Assembly: GCF_025399895.1 (NCBI RefSeq)
Contig: NZ_JAODUA010000002.1
Coordinates: 558,001 to 622,000, forward strand
Reading direction: 5' to 3'
Length of the DNA stretch: 64,000 nucleotides
Source: Streptomyces sp. ASQP_92
GTDB taxonomy: Bacteria > Actinomycetota > Actinomycetes > Streptomycetales > Streptomycetaceae
Shown: positions 18,621 through 27,880 of the stretch, in pieces
How the letters are laid out: each line of letters opens with the position of its first letter
How positions within the stretch are numbered: position 1 is the first letter of the stretch
Program-made: the position numbers and the translations under genes
Notes under the pieces: model-generated
What the model was told of the DNA's origin: nothing
Seen by the model: the letters and a program-made list of their open reading frames with translations, nothing else
Databases searched by the model: none

Positions 18621-19844
18621 TTGTCCACGGCCGAATCCGCCCGAAGATCCGCCGGCTCCGCACCGACGTCGGAGCCCAACCCCTCGCCTTCCTCCGTGCC
18701 CCTGCGCCGATGGCTCGCCCTGGTGGCCGTGGCTGTCGGCACCTTCGCCATGGTGACGGCCGAGCAGTTGCCCATGGGACTGCTCACTCCCATCGGCGGC
18801 TCGTTGGACGTCTCCGAGGGGACCGCCGGACTGCTGGTCACCGTGCCAGGTCTTGTCGCCTCCGCCACCGCGCCGCTGCTGCCCGTCCTCATCCGGCGGG
18901 CCGATCGGCGCACCGTCCTGATCGCCCTGCTGGGTCTGATGGCCGCCGCCAACGTGTTGTCCGTCCTGACCTCCGATTTCGGCGAGCTGCTCGTCTCGCG
19001 ATTCCTCATCGGCATCAGCATCGGTGGGTTCTGGGCGCTCGCGGCCGGTATCGCCGTGAGCATGGTGCCCACCGCTCATGTCGGTCGGGCCACCGCGCTC
19101 GTCTTCGGCGGTGCCACGGCCGCCAATGTTCTGGGTGTCCCGGCCGGGACGCTCATCGGGGAGTTCAGCAGTTGGCGTACCGCGTTCGCCGCCGTCGGCG
19201 GCCTCGGCCTGCTCGTGGTCGTCGCGCTGTTTCTCCTCCTGCCGTCGCTGCCCGCCCGCGCTCCCGTCCGGCTGAGCACGCTCGCGGCGCAGTTCCGCAA
19301 CCCCGCCGTCCGCACCGGAGTACTCACCACGTTCCTGTTGGTGGGAGGACATTTCGCGGCGTTCACCTTCGTCAGCCCCGCCCTGCGGGAGATCTCCGGC
19401 ATCAGCCAGAGCATGGTGGGTCCGCTCCTCCTCGTGTTCGGCGTCGCCGGCATCCTGGGCAACTTCCTCGCCGGTGCGGTCGTGGGCCGCGATGTGCGGC
19501 GTGTGGTCATGATGATCGGCTGCTCGCTCGCTCTGATCCTGGCGCTCTTCCCACTCGTCGGGACCAGCCCCGCGGGCGGGATCGTGCTGTTGATCGGCTG
19601 GGGTCTGGCCTTCGGTGGAGTCCCGGTGAGCGTCCAGACCTGGATCCTTCAGTCGGCACCCCGCGAGGCCGAGGCCGCCACCGCTCTGAACACCTCGGTG
19701 TTCAATCTGGCGGTCGCCCTCGGTGCCCTGTTCGGCGGCCTCGCCGTCGACGCCGCCGGCCTCGATGTCGCGCTCTGGGGTGCGGCGGTGGTCGGCCTGC
19801 TCACCACGATCACGGTCTGGCGCACCCGGGGCACGGCGGCCTGA
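18621..19844 (+). CDS. MFS efflux transporter, DHA1 type
   Basis: 407 residues with 12 predicted helices after a 30-residue polar N-terminus. TTG start at 18621, set by AAGGAG six bases upstream. TAEQLPMGLLTPIGGSL in helix 1 and the RRADRRTVLI loop resemble the arabinose/drug efflux permeases (AraJ/YdhP-like) of the DHA1 branch. Probably exports a small hydrophobic compound. Same direction as the hemerythrin-like gene and possibly co-transcribed. Confidence 0.88.
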   Translation: MSTAESARRSAGSAPTSEPNPSPSSVPLRRWLALVAVAVGTFAMVTAEQLPMGLLTPIGGSLDVSEGTAGLLVTVPGLVASATAPLLPVLIRRADRRTVLIALLGLMAAANVLSVLTSDFGELLVSRFLIGISIGGFWALAAGIAVSMVPTAHVGRATALVFGGATAANVLGVPAGTLIGEFSSWRTAFAAVGGLGLLVVVALFLLLPSLPARAPVRLSTLAAQFRNPAVRTGVLTTFLLVGGHFAAFTFVSPALREISGISQSMVGPLLLVFGVAGILGNFLAGAVVGRDVRRVVMMIGCSLALILALFPLVGTSPAGGIVLLIGWGLAFGGVPVSVQTWILQSAPREAEAATALNTSVFNLAVALGALFGGLAVDAAGLDVALWGAAVVGLLTTITVWRTRGTAA

Positions 19845-19990
19845 CACCGTCACGTCCGGGTTCCCGTCCATCGGCCGCGCGCAGGACGGGGCGGTCGAGG
19901 CCGACGGAACGCCCGCCGATCTCTCCATGGCCGAGACCGCGGCATCGCTCTTCCGGGGAGCGGCCGCCGACTACCACTGAGGAAGCCCCT

Positions 19991-20554
19991 ATGAAGCCAC
20001 AAGTCGCCGGTGTCAGCGCTGCCCAGGAGGACGTGGACGCCATCGTGGCGCTGGTCGCCGAGTTCGAGTACGCCCAACAGAACGCGCTGCCGGACGCGTT
20101 CGTGGGGCTCTTCCGGCACGACGCCTTCTGGTCGATCCCGTACGGCACCGCACTGACCGGCATCGACGAGATCGGCGTCTTTGCGCGCCGGGTATTGCCC
20201 GGGACGGTCGGACAGCAGCTGACCTCGTCCTTCGAGACGGAGTACATCCAGTTCATCCGCCCGGACGTCGCCGTGGTCCGGGTCCGGCACCGACCGGTGA
20301 CCCGCGACGGCGAGTTGCTGGACAACCTGCTTTCCCGGCACCGCGAGGGGAAGGGCCGGCGCGGCTGCCGGGAGTCGAGCGAGGCCGGCCGCCGATGGGC
20401 GTCGCTGGTGGCGGCCTGTCCCGGCGTGGCGCCGGGCACCGCGCTCCACCTCATGACGAAGACCGACGGCCGGTGGCTCGTCGCCTTCGCGCAGAGCACC
20501 GTGCCCGTGGAAGCCGCAGAACCCGTGGAAGTCGACCTGCCCGCCGTGTGCTGA
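19991..20554 (+). CDS. SgcJ/EcaC-like protein (NTF2 fold) with an Arg-rich insertion
   Basis: 187 residues. AIVALVAEFEYAQQNALPDA, GLFRHDAFWSIPYG, the FARRVLPG turn and LMTKTDGRWLVAFAQST follow the order of SgcJ/EcaC proteins, small NTF2-fold proteins found in and outside enediyne clusters, mostly uncharacterised. An insertion of about 35 residues rich in Arg/Glu (around residues 118-150) separates the last two strands; the family is usually nearer 140 residues. ATG at 19991 follows GAGGAAG. The alpha/beta hydrolase follows 68 bases on. Confidence 0.75.
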   Translation: MKPQVAGVSAAQEDVDAIVALVAEFEYAQQNALPDAFVGLFRHDAFWSIPYGTALTGIDEIGVFARRVLPGTVGQQLTSSFETEYIQFIRPDVAVVRVRHRPVTRDGELLDNLLSRHREGKGRRGCRESSEAGRRWASLVAACPGVAPGTALHLMTKTDGRWLVAFAQSTVPVEAAEPVEVDLPAVC

Positions 20555-20622
20555 CCCGGCCATGTACATCCGAAACCGGCGGACTCAGCGCCACAACTAC
20601 CAGAAGGGAAAGGCCCGTTCCC

Positions 20623-21405
20623 ATGTCACGAGAGTTCATGGTCGCGGCAGTGGACATCCGCCTGCGCGGTGTCGACTCCCTCGGCGACGGACCCCCGCTG
20701 CTCTTCCTCAACGGAGGCTTCTCCACACGGCGTCAGTGGAACCGGGTCATTGACCGCTTGGGCGGCGGATACCGCACCATCACGTTCGAGGACCGAGCGA
20801 GCGGGGGAGCGGGAACCTCCGCGGACTTCGCGGTGCGTGACGCGATCGACGACGTGGACCGGGTGATCGAGGCGACCATGCTCCGGCGGCCGATCCTGGT
20901 CGGGTGGTCCCACGGCGCGACGATCGCCGTGTGTTACGCGGCGGAGTACCCGGAGCTCGTGGGCGGCCTGGTCCTCGTCGACGGCGCCTATCCGGTGTCG
21001 CTGCTCGACGAGGCCGGCAAGGACCGTGTGCGCGAAGCGTTCCGCGGCTCCGGCCGGTTCACGCGCGTCGTGGCCGGGCTGGGCGGTGCCCCCGGGCTGT
21101 CCCCCCGGCAGAGGGCGGAGGCCATCATCGCGACGGACGAGGTGAACGGGACACTCGCGGCCGATTTCGCGGCCCTGCGCTGTCCGACCACCTTCGTCCT
21201 CGGGAGCGCCGGGCACCCCGGAGCGTCCCACGAACGGACGCGCATGATCGGGGCCGCCGCACGGGCCGCGGCGGACAACCCCCAGGTGACCGTGTTCGCC
21301 ACCACGACCGGCCGTCCCACGCGCGTCCTCGCCCGGGACGCCGATGTCGTGGCCGCCGCGATCGACGAGGTCGCCCAGCGGTCGATGCGCCTGGCCGTCA
21401 GGTGA
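20623..21405 (+). CDS. Alpha/beta hydrolase
   Basis: 260 residues. Oxyanion region LLFLNGGFSTRRQW (residues about 26-39) and nucleophile elbow GWSHGATIAV (Ser about 95). The strand carrying the acid reads TTFVLGSAGHPGASHE, without an obvious Asp, and no clear catalytic His is visible near the C-terminus, so activity is uncertain. ATG 20623 follows AAGGGAAAGG. Same direction as the SgcJ-like gene; convergent with the LysR gene downstream. Confidence 0.8.
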   Translation: MSREFMVAAVDIRLRGVDSLGDGPPLLFLNGGFSTRRQWNRVIDRLGGGYRTITFEDRASGGAGTSADFAVRDAIDDVDRVIEATMLRRPILVGWSHGATIAVCYAAEYPELVGGLVLVDGAYPVSLLDEAGKDRVREAFRGSGRFTRVVAGLGGAPGLSPRQRAEAIIATDEVNGTLAADFAALRCPTTFVLGSAGHPGASHERTRMIGAAARAAADNPQVTVFATTTGRPTRVLARDADVVAAAIDEVAQRSMRLAVR

Positions 21406-21518
21406 CGGGACACCTTGCCCGGCAGCCGACGTACTGTCGCGGGCTCCGGGTCGCAGGCGCACCCGAGCGCTCCGGGCCACCGTCCAGGCGCCGCCACGGA
21501 GTACTCGGGCGGGGCGCG

Positions 21519-22406
21519 TCAGAACTGGAAAGCGCCGAGTTCGCGGACCGTGTCGGCGAGGGCGCGGATCGCCTCGTTCTCGGACTCGGTCCGCCAGATG
21601 AGGACGTAGGACAGGGCCGCCATGTCGGGGACGGGTATCCAGCTGATGTTCGGCATGCCCCAGTGCCGGGTGACGTGGCTGGGGAAGCCGTGGATGGTCT
21701 CGCCCATGCCCACCTGGTTGATCATGTCCTCGGCGTTGTTCGTGGGCCGTCCGCGCTCGATCAGTCGGCCCCGCGGTGTGTTGAAGGGCAGGTAGCCGTC
21801 CTCCCAGTAGTCAGGGATGTCGGTCGGCATGGCGTGCTGGAAGTCGGCGAACATTTCCAGCCGTACCGAGGTGCGCTGCGCGAGTGGGTGCTCGGCCGTA
21901 ACGGCGAGGATCCGGGGGTCCTTCATGAGGACGGGTCCGATGGTGAAGTCCGGCTCCTCGACGGGCAGCCAGACGACCAGGACGTCGAACTCTCCGTTGC
22001 GAAGCCGGGCGAACGGGTCGAGATACACCAACTGCCGGATCTCCAGCTCCCACTGGGGATGCCGCGACCGGAAGGCCTTCCAGTAGACGTGGAGGTCGGC
22101 GACGTTGAACGGCATCATGCCGACGCGGATCCGGTCGGTGACGCCGCGGGCGGCGAGCCGGGCACGTTCCAGGGACGTGTGCAGGCCCGCGTAGACCGGC
22201 TGTAGGTCGTCGCGCAGCTGGCGTCCCACGGCGGTCAGGCGCACGGTGCGGCTGGTGCGCTCGAAGAGCGCGGCGCCTATGCGTCGTTCCTGCTTCCTGA
22301 TGGCCTGGCTGACCCGGGCCTGGGAAACCCGGAGCCGCTCGGCGGTCCGGCCGAAGTGCAATTCCTCGGACAGCACCAGAAAGATCTCGATGTCACGCAG
22401 CTCCAT
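21519..22406 (-). CDS. LysR-family transcriptional regulator
   Basis: 295 residues. The N-terminal winged HTH is classical (MELRDIEIFLVLSEELHFGR, then AERLRVSQARVSQAIRKQE). A type 2 periplasmic-binding-like effector domain follows (IRVGMMPFNVADLHVYWKAF onward). ATG 22406 follows GGGGG. It stands back to back with the LAL regulator at 22648, sharing a 240-base promoter region, and LysR proteins often act on divergent neighbours. Confidence 0.92.
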   Translation of the reverse strand: MELRDIEIFLVLSEELHFGRTAERLRVSQARVSQAIRKQERRIGAALFERTSRTVRLTAVGRQLRDDLQPVYAGLHTSLERARLAARGVTDRIRVGMMPFNVADLHVYWKAFRSRHPQWELEIRQLVYLDPFARLRNGEFDVLVVWLPVEEPDFTIGPVLMKDPRILAVTAEHPLAQRTSVRLEMFADFQHAMPTDIPDYWEDGYLPFNTPRGRLIERGRPTNNAEDMINQVGMGETIHGFPSHVTRHWGMPNISWIPVPDMAALSYVLIWRTESENEAIRALADTVRELGAFQF

Positions 22407-22647
22407 GACGCCCCCGGGTCCCACTCGACATCCCCCATGGTCGTCGAGCCCGGGAAGTATATGGCGATCATTCCGATGGCTGAAACAAGTTGATCGTGTA
22501 CGTCGTGCGCCGCGCTCGTCCGGCGCCGAGGGAGGGGACGGTAGCCCGTCGTCGGCTTTAAACGGGGCATGCCCGCCACGACACCCACGACATCGTCGAC
22601 CACGCCCACCCTCGCGGTGAGGCGTCCGAAAGAGGAGAAGAGCGCCG
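22407..22647. promoter_or_regulatory. Divergent promoter region of LysR and LAL regulators
   Basis: About 240 bases between two regulator genes. The stretch 22457-22500 (AAGTATATGG, GAAACAAGTTGATCG) is locally AT-rich and the best candidate for promoters. No clear palindrome found. Confidence 0.4.
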
Positions 22648-25479
22648 ATGACCGACGCGGTCTTGGCGGATGGCGCCGACCCGAGACCTCTCGATCTCAG
22701 CGGTCGGGACGGTGAACGCGCTGTCCTCGAAGGGGTGTTGAGGGGAGCACGGACCGGCCGGGGCGAGGCCGCGGTGGTCCTGGGGGAGTCTGGGTCGGGC
22801 AAGACGGCGCTGCTCGACCAGTGTGCTTGGGCCGCTGCGGACGGAGCCCGGCTGCTGCGGTGCACGGGCGTCCAGTCGGAGACGGCACTGCCGTATGCCG
22901 GTCTACAGGTGCTCCTCCGGGGCACCCTGGACCGCGCGAGCTGCCTGACGGGGCATCAGGCGCGGGCGCTGCGTGGGGTGGTCGCTCTGGACGCCCCGCC
23001 CGCGGGTGACCGCTTCCTCGTCGGAGCCGCGACGCTGAGCCTGCTCGACGAGCTGGCCGAGGAACGTCCGGTCGTGGTTCTGGTCGACGACGCGCACTGG
23101 CTGGACCTGGAGACGATGGACGCGCTGCTGTTCGCGGCGCGCCGGCTCGGCAGGGGGCAGGTAGCCATGGTGTTCGCCGCCCACGAGGAGTCCACGGCCT
23201 TCGAGGGCGCGCCCGGCGTACCGATGCTGCGCCTGGGGCCCATGACCGACCAGGAGGGGGCGGCTCTCCTTGCCCACCGTGCGCCCGATCTGCATACGGC
23301 CGTACGCGACCGCATCGTCGGCCTCGCGCAGGGTAATCCGCTCGCCCTGGTCGAGCTGCTGGGGGCTCTGACGACGGCCCAGCGGAAGGGGAGCGAGCCG
23401 CTGGACGCCCGGGAAATGGCCGTGTTGCCGGCTTCGTGGCGGGTGCGGCGGATCTTCGACGAGCGGATCAGGGCGCTGCCCGGACCGACCCGGTCGCTGC
23501 TGACGGTCGCCGCCGCCGACGACACGGGTGATGTGGCGCTGGTGGTCGCGGCGGCGGCACAACTGGGCGCGGGCGCAGGGGACTTCGGGCCCGCGGAGGC
23601 GGCGGACCTGGTGCGGGTGTCCGGGCAGCGGCTGGCGTTCCGGCATCCCCTGGTGCGCGCCGCCGCGTACCAAGGGGCGGTGCTGACCGAGCGGACATCC
23701 GCGCACCGGGCGCTCGCCGAGGCGACATCGGCCACCGGGGACATGGGCCGCAGGGCCTGGCACCTGGCGGCGGCGACCGTCGGCTACGACGAGGTGGTCG
23801 CAGCCGAACTGGAGCGCAGCGCCAGGCTGTTCCGCTCGCGGGGCGGCCAGGCGGCGGTCGCCGCCGCCTATCGACGGGCGGCGCGGTTGACCGAGGACCG
23901 GGAGACCCGCTCACTGCGCCTGGCCGCCGCTTCGGCCGCCGCGGCCGAAGCCGGACAGGCGGAACTCGCCGAGGCCCTCGCCGACGAGGCGGGCCCGGTG
24001 AGCAACCCGTCGGCAGTCGCCAGGATCGCCGGCGTCCGGGCGGCCCTCGAACGGGAGCGGGGCCGTGCCGAGTCGGCGCGGCTGCTGCTCGTCGAGGCGG
24101 CTGCCCAGGTGACGGCATGCTGTCCCGCCACGGGGGCGCGCTTGCTGTTCGAGTCGGCCGCGATGGCCTGGGACGCGCCGGACCCGGTCGCCGCCGCCCG
24201 GGACACCCGGGCGCGGGCGGCCGCTCTGGACTTCGGCGGCCATCCCGTGGAGCGTGGAGCCGCGGGAGTGCTCGACATGCTGACGGGTCATCAGGCGAGT
24301 GGGGCCGCGGCGATACGGGAGTTCGCCGCGTACGTCGTGCGGACCCGTCAGGAGCGCAGCCTGAACGATCAAGTGCGGCTGCACGGCTGGGACATGCTGC
24401 TCGGCGAGTACCGGACGGTGCATGAGGAGGCCGTGGCCCTGGAGTGGGAGTGCCGTGAGCGGGGTGCCGTCGGGATACTGGCGCGGGTGCTGCTGCGGCT
24501 TGCGCGGCTGCGGCTGTTCCTGGGACGGCACCGGGACGCGTACACGACGGCCGTCGAGGGTTTGGAGATCGCCTGCGACACGGGTCAGCGCCATCTCGCC
24601 ACGATGCTCAGCGGTGCCCTGGCGGTGCTGGAGGCGCTCGACGGACGGCCGCCGGGCGGCATGGACGAAGCGAGGGGGAGTGAAGGCCGAGAGGGCGGGA
24701 ACCGGCAGGGTCCCGTCGAGTGGGCGGGGCAGCACCTGTGCCCCGGCGTCGAGCCGATCCCCGTCTGGCTGACCAGGGCGCAGGGCCTGCTCGACCTCGG
24801 GCGCGGCCGCTACGACCTGGCGACGCAGCGCTTTACCGCACTGACCGGCGGACCGCACGGGCACCTCATGGTCTCCGTGCACAGCCTGCCCGACCAGGTG
24901 GAGGCCGCCGTCCGGATCGACCGGGCAGCCGACGCCGGGCCGGCCGCGGACCGGTTCGCGCGCTGGGCCCGGGCCACCGGGACCGCGTGGTCAGGGGCGG
25001 TCGAGCTGCGCTGCCGCGCCCTGCTCGCCGGCGATGACGCGAGGGCGGAGGAGTTCTACGAGCGGGCACTCGCCGCCCACGCGGGGGACGGCCGCCCCTT
25101 CGAGCAGGCACGCACCCGGCTGCTGTACGGGGAATGGCTGCGCCGTGCCAGGCGCAGGGCCGCGGCCAAGGAGGAGCTGACCACGGCCCTCGATTCGTTC
25201 GACAGCATGAGAGCGGGCGCGTGGGCGGGCCGGGCCCGGACGGAGCTGCGGGCAGTCGGTGTCGCCCCGGCCGCTCCGGCGCCGGGCGCGCACCACGTCG
25301 ACCGACTGACCGCGCAGGAAAGGAGGGTCGTCCTGCTCGCGGCGACCGGTCTGAGCAACCGCGACATCGGAGCGCGCCTGTTCCTCAGCCCGCGCACGGT
25401 CGGCTACCACCTGTCCAACGCCTACCCGAAGCTCGGGGTGACCTCGCGGGCCGCCCTGGGGGCGCTCGACCTGGGCTGA
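22648..25479 (+). CDS. LAL-type LuxR-family regulator (large ATP-binding)
   Basis: 943 residues. Walker A GESGSGKTALL at about residues 46-56 and Walker B VVVLVDDAHWLD near 145 define the AAA/STAND ATPase part; a long helical repeat middle region follows. The C-terminal LuxR HTH (LTAQERRVVLLAATGLSNRD, then LFLSPRTVGYHLSNAYPKL) binds DNA. Such proteins are frequent pathway-specific activators in antibiotic clusters but also control catabolic genes. Ribosome site AGAGGAGAAG. One oddity is Asn-Ala-Tyr-Pro in the last helix, where NIYRKL/HVYPKL types are usual. Target unknown. Confidence 0.93.
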   Translation: MTDAVLADGADPRPLDLSGRDGERAVLEGVLRGARTGRGEAAVVLGESGSGKTALLDQCAWAAADGARLLRCTGVQSETALPYAGLQVLLRGTLDRASCLTGHQARALRGVVALDAPPAGDRFLVGAATLSLLDELAEERPVVVLVDDAHWLDLETMDALLFAARRLGRGQVAMVFAAHEESTAFEGAPGVPMLRLGPMTDQEGAALLAHRAPDLHTAVRDRIVGLAQGNPLALVELLGALTTAQRKGSEPLDAREMAVLPASWRVRRIFDERIRALPGPTRSLLTVAAADDTGDVALVVAAAAQLGAGAGDFGPAEAADLVRVSGQRLAFRHPLVRAAAYQGAVLTERTSAHRALAEATSATGDMGRRAWHLAAATVGYDEVVAAELERSARLFRSRGGQAAVAAAYRRAARLTEDRETRSLRLAAASAAAAEAGQAELAEALADEAGPVSNPSAVARIAGVRAALERERGRAESARLLLVEAAAQVTACCPATGARLLFESAAMAWDAPDPVAAARDTRARAAALDFGGHPVERGAAGVLDMLTGHQASGAAAIREFAAYVVRTRQERSLNDQVRLHGWDMLLGEYRTVHEEAVALEWECRERGAVGILARVLLRLARLRLFLGRHRDAYTTAVEGLEIACDTGQRHLATMLSGALAVLEALDGRPPGGMDEARGSEGREGGNRQGPVEWAGQHLCPGVEPIPVWLTRAQGLLDLGRGRYDLATQRFTALTGGPHGHLMVSVHSLPDQVEAAVRIDRAADAGPAADRFARWARATGTAWSGAVELRCRALLAGDDARAEEFYERALAAHAGDGRPFEQARTRLLYGEWLRRARRRAAAKEELTTALDSFDSMRAGAWAGRARTELRAVGVAPAAPAPGAHHVDRLTAQERRVVLLAATGLSNRDIGARLFLSPRTVGYHLSNAYPKLGVTSRAALGALDLG

Positions 25480-25610
25480 CGTCCGCTCACCCGGCCACCC
25501 CGTGAACCAGTCGATCCCGAAGCTCCGGTGGGCCTCGTCACCCGCACATGCCGGTACGCGACCAGGTCGTTCGACGGATCCGCGACCGGGGCGCGCATCC
25601 TACGGTTCTC

Positions 25611-25624
25611 CTGTTCGTGAACAG
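25611..25624. promoter_or_regulatory. Inverted repeat CTGTTCGTGAACAG, possible TetR-type operator
   Basis: Six-base perfect arms (CTGTTC/GAACAG) flank GT. It lies 17 bases upstream of the epimerase ATG, overlapping the expected transcription start. No TetR gene adjoins; the binding protein is unknown. Confidence 0.45.
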
Positions 25625-25641
25625 TGGCTTGGGAGGGGTTC

Positions 25642-26514
25642 ATGAAGGTTCTGGTACTCGGCGCCACCGGTTACATCGGCTCCGCGGTCGCGTCGAAGCT
25701 GACCCTGGCGGGCCACGACGTCGTGCCGCTGGTGAAGAACGCGGCCGCACCGCATCCGGACACGCCGGTGCGGGTCGGCAATCTGGCCGACCCGGCCTCC
25801 CTGCGCGCGGCGGTGACGGACGACGTGGACGCGGTCGTGAACCTGGCCACGCCCACCGGCGACGAGGCGGTGGACACCGCCGCCCTGGAGGCGCTGCTCG
25901 CTCCGCTGCGCGGCACCGGCCGTGCGTTCGTCTACACCAGCGGCGTCTGGGTCCTGGGCGCCACCTCGGGCGCCACTCTGACCGAGGACGCCGACACCAA
26001 CCCCATCGCGATCGTCGGCTACCGGCCGCTGATCGAGCAGCGTGTGCTCGCCGCCGCCGAGGACGACGTACGGGCCGTGGTGATACGTCCCGGCATCGTC
26101 TACGGGCGCGGCGGTGGTATCCCCGGCCTGATGACCGGCTGGGCCCGGGAGCACGGGAGTGGCCGCTATGTGGGTCCGGTAACGACCCGCTGGCCGATGG
26201 TGCACATCGACGACCTCGCCGAGCTGTACGTCCTCGCGCTGACCAAGGGTCAGTCGGGCGACCTCCTGCACGGTGTGGCCTGGGAGTCCGTCCCGGCGGC
26301 CGCGATCGCGGCCGCCGCCGACATCGCCGCGGGCGGCATCGGCCGCGCCGAGCCGTGGCCGCGGACAGAGGCCTCCGAGACGCTCGGGGAGCCCTTCGCC
26401 GAGGCCCTCGCGCTCGACCAGGTGGTGTCGGGGCGGCGGGCCGTCGAGGAACTGGGCTGGCGGCCGAGCCGCCCGGACGTCCTCGCCGAGCTCGCGGGAG
26501 CCGACCGTGGCTGA
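25642..26514 (+). CDS. NAD(P)-dependent epimerase/dehydratase (extended SDR)
   Basis: 290 residues. MKVLVLGATGYIGSAVASKL contains the Rossmann GxxGxxG. YTSGVWVLG supplies the Ser region; the usual YxxxK reads YRPLIEQRVL, so the catalytic Lys is not in place and activity may differ from classical SDRs. GIVYGRGGG matches nucleoside-diphosphate-sugar epimerase-like atypical SDRs. ATG 25642 follows GGGAGGGG. Its stop overlaps the next gene's GTG, so the two are translationally coupled. Confidence 0.88.
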   Translation: MKVLVLGATGYIGSAVASKLTLAGHDVVPLVKNAAAPHPDTPVRVGNLADPASLRAAVTDDVDAVVNLATPTGDEAVDTAALEALLAPLRGTGRAFVYTSGVWVLGATSGATLTEDADTNPIAIVGYRPLIEQRVLAAAEDDVRAVVIRPGIVYGRGGGIPGLMTGWAREHGSGRYVGPVTTRWPMVHIDDLAELYVLALTKGQSGDLLHGVAWESVPAAAIAAAADIAAGGIGRAEPWPRTEASETLGEPFAEALALDQVVSGRRAVEELGWRPSRPDVLAELAGADRG

Positions 26515-27358
26515 CGCCGACGTCCTCACGACGCCCCCGATCTGCCGCACCTGCGGCACCCAGTACGCCGCGCCGCGTCCCGACTGCCCGGTCTGCCTGG
26601 ACGAGCGGCAGTACGTGAGCCCGGAAGGCCAGCGCTGGACGACACTGGCCGAACTGCGCGAAGAGGGCCACACCGGCCGCTTCGAGGAGCAGGGCCCCGG
26701 CGTTCTCGGTATCGGCGTCACCCCCGAGTTCGCCATCGGCCAGCGGGCCCTTCTCCTGCGTACCGCCGCGGGCAATGTCCTCTGGGACTGCACCCCCTAC
26801 CTCGACGACACCATGGTCCGGGCCATCGAGGAACTCGGCGGCATCGACCACATCGCCATCAGCCACCCTCACTTCTACTCCTCCATGGTGGAGTGGGCCC
26901 ACGCCTTCGACGCCCCCGTCCACCTCCACGAGGCGGACCGCCAATGGGTGGGCCGCCCGGACCCGGCCGTGCGCTTCTGGGGAGGCCGCACACTCCGGCT
27001 CACCGACGAACTCACCTTGATCAACCCGGGAGTTCACTTCCCCGGCAGCGCGATCCTGCACTGGAGCGCCGGCGACGGCGCCCTCTTCACCGGCGACGTG
27101 GTCAACGTCTGCCCGGACAGCCGCTGGGTCACCCTCATGTACAGCTACGCCAACCACATCCCGGAGCGCCCCCACGCGATTCGCGCCGCCGCGGATCTGC
27201 TCGCCGACTACCGCTTCGAGCGCATCTACGGCGCCTGGTGGCACCGCGCCGTCAACTCTCACGGCAACGAGGTTCTGGCCCGGTCCGTCGACCGCTATCT
27301 CCACTTCGCCCAGGGCACGGGCACGGGCACGGTCGCGGGCAACCGGCAAGGCGGGTGA
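26507..27358 (+). CDS. Zinc-ribbon plus metallo-beta-lactamase-fold protein
   Basis: 283 residues from GTG 26507, overlapping the epimerase gene by 8 bases. Residues about 13-30 hold a CxxC-N12-CxxC zinc ribbon (ICRTCGTQYAAPRPDCPVC). An MBL fold follows: AISHPHFYSSM at the HxHxDH position keeps two His but lacks the Asp-His pair; LFTGDVVNV provides an Asp. Hydrolase of unknown substrate, or a partly degenerate site. The epimerase/MBL pair is probably one operon. Confidence 0.82.
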   Translation: MADADVLTTPPICRTCGTQYAAPRPDCPVCLDERQYVSPEGQRWTTLAELREEGHTGRFEEQGPGVLGIGVTPEFAIGQRALLLRTAAGNVLWDCTPYLDDTMVRAIEELGGIDHIAISHPHFYSSMVEWAHAFDAPVHLHEADRQWVGRPDPAVRFWGGRTLRLTDELTLINPGVHFPGSAILHWSAGDGALFTGDVVNVCPDSRWVTLMYSYANHIPERPHAIRAAADLLADYRFERIYGAWWHRAVNSHGNEVLARSVDRYLHFAQGTGTGTVAGNRQGG

Positions 27359-27568
27359 CGAGCGCGCCGCGGGGTAGTCCTCGCACGACCGGGTGCCGCT
27401 CGCCCACCGAGCTGAGCGCGTTGGCGGCAACGAGCCGACGCAGCACGGTAGTTGCGGGCCGGGTGGGCGGGGAGCGGTGCGGTCAGGGTGGTGGACTGGT
27501 GCCAGCGGGAGCGCACGGAGGTCAGGTCGGCCGGCGCCCGCCGGTTGCCGGCGAGGCGGTTCTCGTGA

Positions 27569-27808
<240 letters not shown>

Positions 27809-27846
27809 CCGGTCGCACTCGGGCGCCCGCACCCCGCACACTCCGG

Positions 27847-27880
27847 GGAGCGGGCCGGGTGCGGGCACCCCGCCCGCTCC
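27847..27880 (-). terminator. Hairpin terminator of the SurE-like gene
   Basis: GGAGCGGGC at 27847-27855 pairs with GCCCGCTCC at 27872-27880, directly against the SurE stop codon on the minus strand. Confidence 0.5.

Noticed and set aside
19928..19980. Short peptide frame MAETAASLFRGAAADYH before the SgcJ-like gene
   Set aside because: No ribosome site of its own and no regulatory structure; could be an upstream ORF, but nothing supports translation.
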